A DNA stretch of 34,768 nucleotides from Pedobacter sp. UBA4863 (lineage in GTDB: Bacteria; Bacteroidota; Bacteroidia; Sphingobacteriales; Sphingobacteriaceae), in the NCBI RefSeq assembly GCF_002399615.1, contig NZ_DHDZ01000035.1, positions 69,493 to 104,260 on the forward strand, in the 5' to 3' direction. Below, one piece after another: positions 28,502 through 34,768 of this stretch. Under the pieces are notes generated by a model that was given only the letters and a program-made list of their open reading frames with translations, searched no databases and was not told the origin of the DNA. Positions within the stretch are counted from its first letter, which is position 1. Each line of letters begins with the position of its first letter. The position numbers and the translations under genes are program-made.

Positions 28502-30610
28502 ATGATAAATTTCAAATTACAGCAATCATTAGTAATTGTTGTTTTCACGATAATCTTAGGCATTTCTATAAATGCAAAAGCTCAAGAAACCAAATCAGAG
28601 AAAATCACTGTTTCATCGCTATTAGATGAACTGATTTCTATGGAAGAAAGCGCCTTGTTTCCTGCAATACCCTACAAAACTCATCAAGCCTCTAGCTACG
28701 ACAGGGCTGCTGTTGCACCAAACCAGCCCAATTGGTTTGCCAATAACGATGGCTTTGGTATTATAAGAGAAGAAGAAATAGATGGTAAAAAAGTAAGAGT
28801 ATTATTTGACGAAGAAGGCCCAGGCGTAGTAACCAGAGTATGGGTAACCACCATTGCCAACAAAAGAGGTGTTTTAAGGTTTTATTTTGATAAGGAGACC
28901 TCGCCACGCTTAACCATCAACAGCTACGACTTCGTCAAATTTGGTATTGAAGAATATGGTGCTGGGCTATTAAACAAACACACTAGTTACTTAGAAGGAA
29001 TAGACAAAAGAGGTGGCAGCACCATGTATTTCCCTATTCCTTATGCAAAAAGTTTAAAAATCGTTTTCGAACCATCGCCAGACGTGCCGCTCAGGCAAAA
29101 ATATTTTCATTTCAACATTCGTAAATATGCAAACGACGTAAAAGTTGAAACTTTTAAACCAGAAGATATTAAAGCTTTGGCTGAGAAAATTAAAGCCGTT
29201 AATAAAACGTTAAATAACCCACAGCTACCAGAGGGATTAAATACCCTAAAAAAAATGGCATCCTTACCAAAAGGAGAAAGCGTTAAATTAGACTTACCTG
29301 CCGGAGAAAATGCAGTTTACGAACTCAAAATTAACGTAAAATCTAAAGATAAAGTTCAGTTTGCGCAACTAATGAGATCGTTAGTACTAAAAGCTAGTTT
29401 CGATCATAAGCAAACCATTTTAGTTCCTGTCGGAGACTTCTCTGCCGGAGGCTTTGGCGCAAAAGAAGTGAAATCGTGGTTTTTAAATACTGATGGAAAC
29501 GGCAATATCACCAGCAGATGGATTATGCCTTACCAAAAATCGGGCACCATTGCCATTGAAAATGTTGCCGATATGACTGCTGACATAGCACTAGAGGTAA
29601 AATATAAACCCAGAAAATGGATCGACAGAAGCTTATATTTTTATAGCGCATGGAAATATGAACGTGGCATTAGACTGGGTAAAAATGCCAAAGAAATGAA
29701 CACAACAACCGCCCCTTTCGATTGGAATTTTGCCACCATTAAAGGCAAAGGCATTTACAAAGGCGATGTCATATCATTGTTTAACCATACCAGAGCTTGG
29801 TACGGCGAAGGTGATGAAAAAATTTGGGTGGATGACGACACTTTCCCCTCGCATTTTGGCACAGGCCTAGAAGATTATTACAATAGCTCGTGGGCACCGG
29901 TAATTGTGTTTCAAACACCTTTTGGTGGTGCGCCAAGAGCCGATTTACCGAGCGCTCACGGCTATAACACTTTTTTTAGAACCAGAAATCTAGACGGAAT
30001 TACATTTAACAATAGTTTCAAATTCGACATGGAAACCCTTTCATGGGCAAACGGAAAAGCCGATTTTGCTACCGCTATTTATTTTTATGGCGATGCCAAA
30101 ACTCAAGTAATTGGAGCTTCAGGTACTGCAGAGGCAGCGCTACCCATATTGCCCGATGCCGAAGAACACCTTATTAAAAACGCAATAGAGTTCGAGAAAG
30201 TTAAGCCTATTAAAACTAGCGCTAATCTTGTTGCGCAAAAACAAGCAATGAACAGGTACGAAACTGGGCTTTGGAGCGATGGCGCACACTTAATAGTAAA
30301 AAATGTACAACTAAATGATAGTATTTCTTTTAAATTTAGCGGCTACCAAAACACCAAACATGCTTTACAGTTGCATTTAACTAAATCGCTCGACTTTGGT
30401 AAACTAGCTTTTTGGATAAACGGTAAAAAAGCAGAAATTGAGTTTGATGGCTACGCTACGGTACCCACTAATGCAGCAATTCATTTAGGCGATTTTTTAC
30501 CTATTAACGGCAATTTTGAGCTAACCATTAAAGTCGTTGACACCAATCCGAAAAGCCGAGGTGGGAAATATTTATTTGGTTTAGACTGTATTCAAATACA
30601 AAAACTATAA
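28502..30610 (+). CDS. DUF2961 protein, glycoside hydrolase family GH172
   Basis: A 702-residue exported protein (signal peptide about 1-28, NAKAQ). The DUF2961 core (about 35-560) has the family segments SSYDRAA, GPGVVTRVWVT and GTGLEDYYNSSW. Glu436 (WYGEGDE) and Glu457 (GTGLEDYY) lie 21 residues apart, the same spacing as the catalytic pair Glu270/Glu291 I recall for the alpha-fructofuranosidase (difructose dianhydride I synthase/hydrolase) of Bifidobacterium dentium. Other GH172 members are D-arabinofuranosidases. An extra C-terminal beta-rich domain (about 565-702) may bind carbohydrate. The start is the ATG at 28502; an in-frame TTG at 28475 lies inside the previous gene and precedes the signal peptide. 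Last gene of the PUL, followed by a strong terminator. In a fructose locus, action on alpha-fructofuranosyl linkages is a strong inference. Confidence 0.88.
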   Translation: MINFKLQQSLVIVVFTIILGISINAKAQETKSEKITVSSLLDELISMEESALFPAIPYKTHQASSYDRAAVAPNQPNWFANNDGFGIIREEEIDGKKVRVLFDEEGPGVVTRVWVTTIANKRGVLRFYFDKETSPRLTINSYDFVKFGIEEYGAGLLNKHTSYLEGIDKRGGSTMYFPIPYAKSLKIVFEPSPDVPLRQKYFHFNIRKYANDVKVETFKPEDIKALAEKIKAVNKTLNNPQLPEGLNTLKKMASLPKGESVKLDLPAGENAVYELKINVKSKDKVQFAQLMRSLVLKASFDHKQTILVPVGDFSAGGFGAKEVKSWFLNTDGNGNITSRWIMPYQKSGTIAIENVADMTADIALEVKYKPRKWIDRSLYFYSAWKYERGIRLGKNAKEMNTTTAPFDWNFATIKGKGIYKGDVISLFNHTRAWYGEGDEKIWVDDDTFPSHFGTGLEDYYNSSWAPVIVFQTPFGGAPRADLPSAHGYNTFFRTRNLDGITFNNSFKFDMETLSWANGKADFATAIYFYGDAKTQVIGASGTAEAALPILPDAEEHLIKNAIEFEKVKPIKTSANLVAQKQAMNRYETGLWSDGAHLIVKNVQLNDSISFKFSGYQNTKHALQLHLTKSLDFGKLAFWINGKKAEIEFDGYATVPTNAAIHLGDFLPINGNFELTIKVVDTNPKSRGGKYLFGLDCIQIQKL

Positions 30611-30648
30611 ATTATTGTGGTGCAAAACAGGCTCACAAGTATAAAAAC

Positions 30649-30682
30649 AGGCTGTCTCATCAATTAAGACAGCCTATTTTTT
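30649..30682 (+). terminator. Intrinsic terminator ending the PUL (bidirectional)
   Basis: AGGCTGTCT (30649-30657) pairs perfectly with AGACAGCCT (30667-30675) around a nine-base loop, followed by A and six T's (30677-30682). On the minus strand the hairpin is followed by CTGTTTTTAT, so it can also end the convergent gene that stops at 30707. Confidence 0.85.
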
Positions 30683-30706
30683 ATTCATTTAACTACCGTT
30701 TTTCCA

Positions 30707-33127
30707 CTACTTTTTAATCGCCAAAAAATCGCTTAAATAACTACACTCTTCTACCGCTCGCTGATAGTATTTGGTATTCGCATAACTGCGCTGCAATTCT
30801 TTAAAATAAGGGTTACTTCTATTTAAACTATACAATTGGTTTTGCGCATCGTTATCCCACCAACTATTAACCGATAATACACCATTTACTTTTTCCTTTT
30901 GTTCGCATTTGGCCAACATAAAAGTACATTTTGCCCTAAACTCAGTGTCTTTACTTAAACTGCGAGCTTTTAAATACCACTGTTTAGCTTTTTTTGCCAA
31001 TTTATAGTCTCCATCGTAAACAAAAGACGGTTTTTCGTAATTGGCATAACTGCTCCAACTGTAACTGATCAATGCCCAAGCATTACCATAATAACCAGTC
31101 TGATAAACGCCATTAGCCATTTTGAAATAATATAACGCTGCATTCTTTTTATCGCTTACCGTCAATTTTTCTAAACGTAGCATTTCCATGGCAAAAGTTA
31201 ACTTGTTATACTGCTTGTTTTCTGCGCCGTATTGTTTCGGATAATCGTTAACAGTGGTAATAAATGGGTCGGCATATAACGTATCTCCGTCCCAGTCAGT
31301 CGGACTAAGAAATGGATAGTCCTTAGCCAACTTTTTAAAACAAGCGATCGCCTTTTCGTATTGATGGTTACGTAAGTATGCCGTACCAAAAAGCTCATAA
31401 AAATCATCTTTACTCAATTTTAAAAAGTTACTGTTTAGCCATCCTTCAAAATTATCTTTAGGAGCAAGCGAATATCTTTTTTCAAGCTTTTGTATGGTAT
31501 TTGCGCTCAAATATTTCTGCCAGAAACTAAGCGTTTGATAACTCATATTACTATAAAGCCTATTATCTCTTCTTTGCTCGTAAACATCATCTCCTTTTAA
31601 CATTGCCAATGCAGCCCTAGCCGTATCCCCCATTTTAAGGTAAGATGGCGCCAGCAATTGCTGATAAAAATTACGAGTAGTGGTAATGAATTTATTGTCG
31701 CGGTTTAAGGCAAAATAATCATCTTCCTTATTTGCCGCAGATTTCACCGACTTCGTACGCTTCTCATCTAACCATTTTAAGGTTGGCAACAATTCGTCCT
31801 CATTAAAATTATTGCCTTGTTTTAACTTACGCGAGTTAATTAGCAAAGTGATAATTCTGTACTGATTTTGGTATCTTTCTTCTAATTGATCAGGGTTTAA
31901 CTGCTTCAACAATTCGATGGCGGATTTATCATCTTCCTTTAGCCAACTTAAATAGGAGGCGGTAATAATACCCAATTGTGGTTCTGGATATTTCTTCTCG
32001 GCAGACAATTGTAAGGCAAAGGCTTTGGTTTCTTCTAATTGTTTCAAATAGGTTTTTCTAACACTATCGGTCTCTTTAGGCGTAAGCCAATTGCTATAAT
32101 GATCACCAGTTAAACCGCCATTTGCATTAAGTTGCTGTTCTAGCTTGTTTACTTCTCGCACTAGCAAAGTGCCATTTAGCAAGCTCGATGGCGCATAGCC
32201 ATACACCTTTTTTAGTTGCGCTAAATCTAATTCTGGCTGGCCAAACGCCGCTATTGCGATGATATTGGCTCGTTCCAAATCATTTTGAGCAAAAGGCAAA
32301 ACCTCGCTTACCGCAGCAGACGTATAATGAAAGTTTTTATAGGCCTGTACTCTCCTTTCGGGATTACTGGTAAAAACTTTCGAATATAGGTAGGCCGCTT
32401 CTACTGGATTACCGCCATAACGTACCGAACCGGCATACACCGCCATTGCCCATCCTTTGGCCAAATCATTTGATTTTAGCGTAGCTACATGATCTTGATA
32501 AGTTAATTTACATGCCTCGTAATTTTGTGCATAATGGTACATTCTTACCGCTTGATAGGCATAGCGTAGTTTCAAGAAGTTATCTTTTTTTACTTGTGCC
32601 AAATTGGCCATCGCCTCCTGTGCTTTCACCTGCATTTGTAACGTGTCGCGTGCTACGGGATCCCATCTATCGTAACTGGCCATAGCCAAAGGTTCGCAGC
32701 TTTTGGCAAAGTTGAAATATTTTAAGGCTGCTTTGTGCTTCGATAAAGCCTTTACAAACGAATTATTTTTCAAATGCTCGGGCAATGTTTTAAAATTTTG
32801 TTTGGTAAGCCCCGCCAACTGCACATTAGTTAAACTATCTGCATTGTACATAACTTGGTGTACATCTTCTTTTTTTACCCGAAGGTAATTGGCCCACTCT
32901 GCACTATTCAGTTCATATTCATCTATTTTTTCTTCATCGTAATACAAATACTGCCAATCGGTATAGTTAAATTGTTCATAGTCGTTTCCCTGTACATCGT
33001 TATGAAAATAAGAAATGTAATAATCGTAGGGATCTACTTCGCCACCACAGGCAATATTTACCACAATTTCGCCAAAATAGAACGTTAAAAAGCTAACGCA
33101 AAATATGATTAATTTCTTCCAGGTCAT
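30707..33127 (-). CDS. Large helical-repeat (TPR-like) exported protein of unknown function
   Basis: An 806-residue protein. A hydrophobic N-terminus (about 5-26) ends in NIACGG; Cys27 could be a lipid anchor, but the lipobox is not canonical. The rest is mostly alpha-helical with TPR-like units, such as NHQYEKAIACFKKLAKDYP, AALYYFKMANGVYQTGYYGNAW and AKKAKQWYLKARSLS. It belongs to a type of large Bacteroidota protein I cannot name. Its ATG lies 35 bp inside the end of the upstream lipoprotein gene, so the two are one transcriptional unit and likely work together. Convergent with the PUL; not obviously part of it. Confidence 0.7.
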   Translation of the reverse strand: MTWKKLIIFCVSFLTFYFGEIVVNIACGGEVDPYDYYISYFHNDVQGNDYEQFNYTDWQYLYYDEEKIDEYELNSAEWANYLRVKKEDVHQVMYNADSLTNVQLAGLTKQNFKTLPEHLKNNSFVKALSKHKAALKYFNFAKSCEPLAMASYDRWDPVARDTLQMQVKAQEAMANLAQVKKDNFLKLRYAYQAVRMYHYAQNYEACKLTYQDHVATLKSNDLAKGWAMAVYAGSVRYGGNPVEAAYLYSKVFTSNPERRVQAYKNFHYTSAAVSEVLPFAQNDLERANIIAIAAFGQPELDLAQLKKVYGYAPSSLLNGTLLVREVNKLEQQLNANGGLTGDHYSNWLTPKETDSVRKTYLKQLEETKAFALQLSAEKKYPEPQLGIITASYLSWLKEDDKSAIELLKQLNPDQLEERYQNQYRIITLLINSRKLKQGNNFNEDELLPTLKWLDEKRTKSVKSAANKEDDYFALNRDNKFITTTRNFYQQLLAPSYLKMGDTARAALAMLKGDDVYEQRRDNRLYSNMSYQTLSFWQKYLSANTIQKLEKRYSLAPKDNFEGWLNSNFLKLSKDDFYELFGTAYLRNHQYEKAIACFKKLAKDYPFLSPTDWDGDTLYADPFITTVNDYPKQYGAENKQYNKLTFAMEMLRLEKLTVSDKKNAALYYFKMANGVYQTGYYGNAWALISYSWSSYANYEKPSFVYDGDYKLAKKAKQWYLKARSLSKDTEFRAKCTFMLAKCEQKEKVNGVLSVNSWWDNDAQNQLYSLNRSNPYFKELQRSYANTKYYQRAVEECSYLSDFLAIKK

Positions 33128-34130
33128 GTGTGCTGAAGTTTTTTAAAATAGATTCATCTAAATGGTAAAAGACCAAGTTTAGCGGTTTGTTGGCAATATA
33201 TTTAGCAAGGTAAGCCGTACTTTCTTTAATCTCCTCAAATTTACTTTCTTCGTACCTAATTTCATCATTTTTATATAGCCCAAATTGTGGTAAATCTGTT
33301 TTTGCCCTATACAAGCCTTGGCTAGTGAAATCGAACTTATTTTTGTCTGCCAAGTTTGCTTTATTGAGCTTTTTAGAGATGCCCGCATAAGCATTATTCC
33401 TAAATGCTACCGCCCACGAAAACAGCGGTAAACCTAGATCTACTTGCATTGTATACAATCCAAGATTTTTGTTCACGTACTGTTTAAGCTCTGCTAAATC
33501 GAGAATTGAATTTTGCGAACCATATTTACGCAAATTACCCATGTTGTAGCACATCAACAAAACTTTATCTACTGGTGGCACACCACTTTTCTCCTGATTT
33601 TTAAGTTGATGCAAACGTAACGTTGCCGAGAGAACCTTGCCCTTGCTTAACAATTTAATTTCTTTTAACAGGCTAAAATAGGCTTGTCTTGTGGTTGCGG
33701 TCCAATCGCAGTCTATTTGCAACGCGGTATAGTTTTGTTTACCGGCTTGTTCCACCTTTCCATTTACAAAGCGTATTATATTTGCAGCCATTTTTTTCAA
33801 GGCGGTATCGTCTGTGTTTTTCAATACATCGTTTACTATAAAAACCACAGGAATAATATTAACGTATTCTGGCAGTTTATTTTTAAAGTTGATGGGGGCA
33901 ATAGGCGTTGGCACACCCAGGTCATCGTTGTCAATATCCATGATCCTAACGTATAGCTCTTTGCTATTAAAATGCTGTAAATAGTGCTGTTCTGTTTTAT
34001 TGTCTTGATAAACTGTTTTCCAAAAGTAAAAGCTAGTGCTTACTTCTCGTTTTTGTTTACAGCCTACTAGCAGAGTTAAAAAAACAAACCCCCATCCCGC
34101 TAAAAGAGCTTTTAAAATTTTGCATTTCAT
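33093..34130 (-). CDS. Lipoprotein of unknown function, possibly TIM-barrel glycosidase-like
   Basis: A 345-residue lipoprotein (LLVGC, Cys24). The start is the ATG at 34130, directly before the signal peptide; the reading frame continues upstream but those codons lie antisense to dtd. Visible segments are LQIDCDWTATTRQAYFSLL, LSATLRLHQLKN and VPPVDKVLLMCYNMGNL. Acidic residues at strand ends and the phrase KVLLMCYNM recall GH18-like or DUF3142-like TIM barrels, but no catalytic motif can be fixed. The family call is weak. It overlaps the next gene by 35 bp, implying coupled expression. Divergent from dtd across 91 bp. Confidence 0.7.
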   Translation of the reverse strand: MKCKILKALLAGWGFVFLTLLVGCKQKREVSTSFYFWKTVYQDNKTEQHYLQHFNSKELYVRIMDIDNDDLGVPTPIAPINFKNKLPEYVNIIPVVFIVNDVLKNTDDTALKKMAANIIRFVNGKVEQAGKQNYTALQIDCDWTATTRQAYFSLLKEIKLLSKGKVLSATLRLHQLKNQEKSGVPPVDKVLLMCYNMGNLRKYGSQNSILDLAELKQYVNKNLGLYTMQVDLGLPLFSWAVAFRNNAYAGISKKLNKANLADKNKFDFTSQGLYRAKTDLPQFGLYKNDEIRYEESKFEEIKESTAYLAKYIANKPLNLVFYHLDESILKNFSTHDLEEINHILR

Positions 34131-34198
34131 TGTGATTATAAAAGTACTTAAATTGGCAATTAAAAAAGAGAAGACCATATGGAGTTTAGAAAGGACAG

Positions 34199-34220
34199 TC
34201 CCCTTTAGGGGATTTAGGGG
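34199..34220 (+). promoter_or_regulatory. Hairpin/direct-repeat element at the dtd translation start
   Basis: TCCCC (34199-34203) can pair with GGGGA (34208-34212) around TTTA. TTTAGGGG is then repeated (34204-34211 and 34213-34220), so CCCC can pair with either GGGG run; the second run ends one base before the ATG. It may modulate dtd translation. It also resembles short CCCC/GGGG repeats common in Bacteroidota intergenic DNA (recollection, not checked). Confidence 0.5.
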
Positions 34221-34221
34221 T

Positions 34222-34674
34222 ATGAGAGCAGTAATACAAAGAGTAACCCAAGCCAGTTGTAAAGTAGATAGCCAAATTACTGGAGAAATAAGCAATGGTT
34301 TTTTGGTTTTGTTAGGCATTGAAGATGCAGACACCCAAGAAGATCTGGAATGGCTGGCACAGAAAATTGCCAACATGCGGGTTTTTGGAGATGAGAATGG
34401 CTTAATGAACAAATCTTTAGCAGATATTGATGGCAACATTTTACTGATTAGTCAGTTTACTTTGTTTGCTTCTACTAAGAAAGGCAACAGACCTGGATTT
34501 ACCCGTGCTGCCAGACCAGATAAAGCCATCCCTCTTTATGAGGAAATGAAAAAACAACTTGGTTTATTGATAGGTAAAAAAGTAGCCTGTGGCATTTTTG
34601 GTGCCGACATGAAAATTAGCTTATTAAATGATGGTCCGGTTACCATTGTAATAGACACGAAGAATAAAGAATAA
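34222..34674 (+). CDS. dtd: D-aminoacyl-tRNA deacylase
   Basis: A 150-residue cytosolic enzyme, the usual length for Dtd. It hydrolyses D-aminoacyl-tRNAs (and mischarged glycyl-tRNA-Ala), protecting translation. The start MRAVIQRVTQASCKVD is canonical. SQFTLFAS (about residues 76-83) holds the active-site segment, GNRPGFTRAA the Gly-cisPro motif, and LNDGPVTIVID the C-terminal signature. The ATG at 34222 is chosen over in-frame upstream codons because it matches family starts. Followed by an intrinsic terminator. Confidence 0.96.
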   Translation: MRAVIQRVTQASCKVDSQITGEISNGFLVLLGIEDADTQEDLEWLAQKIANMRVFGDENGLMNKSLADIDGNILLISQFTLFASTKKGNRPGFTRAARPDKAIPLYEEMKKQLGLLIGKKVACGIFGADMKISLLNDGPVTIVIDTKNKE

Positions 34675-34719
34675 GACCCCAACCACCTAAAGAGGCTTTT
34701 TAAGCTAAGAAAAACCACC

Positions 34720-34745
34720 TTGCCTAAAAAAACAAGGCAATTTTT
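34720..34745 (+). terminator. Intrinsic terminator after dtd
   Basis: TTGCCT (34720-34725) pairs with AGGCAA (34735-34740) around an A-rich nine-base loop, followed directly by TTTTT (34741-34745). Confidence 0.8.
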
Positions 34746-34768
34746 AAACTGTTTAAAAATGATATTAA

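Overview
The window looks like chromosomal DNA from a Bacteroidota organism, most likely Sphingobacteriaceae (Pedobacter-like). The evidence is low G+C, A-rich translation leaders without Shine-Dalgarno motifs, a TAnnTTTG-type promoter, a SusC/SusD pair, a hybrid two-component regulator and type IX secretion (T9SS) C-terminal sorting domains. The genus is an inference from gene style. No rRNA, tRNA, CRISPR array, insertion sequence or phage gene was seen.

Left flank (1-6876), housekeeping and accessory genes: an Omp85/D15-type outer-membrane barrel protein, a cysteine-rich four-helix copper-binding protein, a penicillin-acylase-type Ntn hydrolase, a minus-strand pair (SAM methyltransferase then DUF1345 membrane protein, overlapping by one base), and a SirB1/transglutaminase-like protein. 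Two short palindromes with a shared AGGA loop and two small direct-repeat clusters lie between these genes.

Centre (6974-30610), a fructan-type polysaccharide utilization locus (PUL). A hybrid sensor kinase with a sugar-binding periplasmic domain is divergent from a run of eleven plus-strand genes: MFS hexose importer, PfkB fructokinase, SusC, SusD, a lipoprotein NHL beta-propeller, an NHL propeller with a T9SS tail, a plain secreted NHL propeller, a GH32-family protein, an alpha/beta hydrolase, a 1347-residue S8 protease/GEVED/propeller/T9SS fusion, and a DUF2961 (GH172) protein. The inferred flow is binding and cleavage at the cell surface, import through SusCD, release of fructose in the periplasm, uptake by the MFS protein and phosphorylation by the fructokinase. 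Regulator, importer, kinase and SusCD match the Bacteroides thetaiotaomicron fructan locus in type. The enzymes differ: the only GH32 protein lacks the usual acid/base glutamate, and it is joined by GH172, a family with known activity on alpha-fructofuranosyl or D-arabinofuranosyl linkages. The target may therefore be an unusual fructoside such as difructose dianhydrides rather than ordinary levan or inulin. Four hairpins divide or end the transcript.

Right flank (30707-34768): two overlapping minus-strand genes of unknown function (a large helical-repeat protein and a lipoprotein with possible TIM-barrel character), then dtd (D-aminoacyl-tRNA deacylase), with a G-rich/C-rich hairpin element directly before its start codon and an intrinsic terminator after it.
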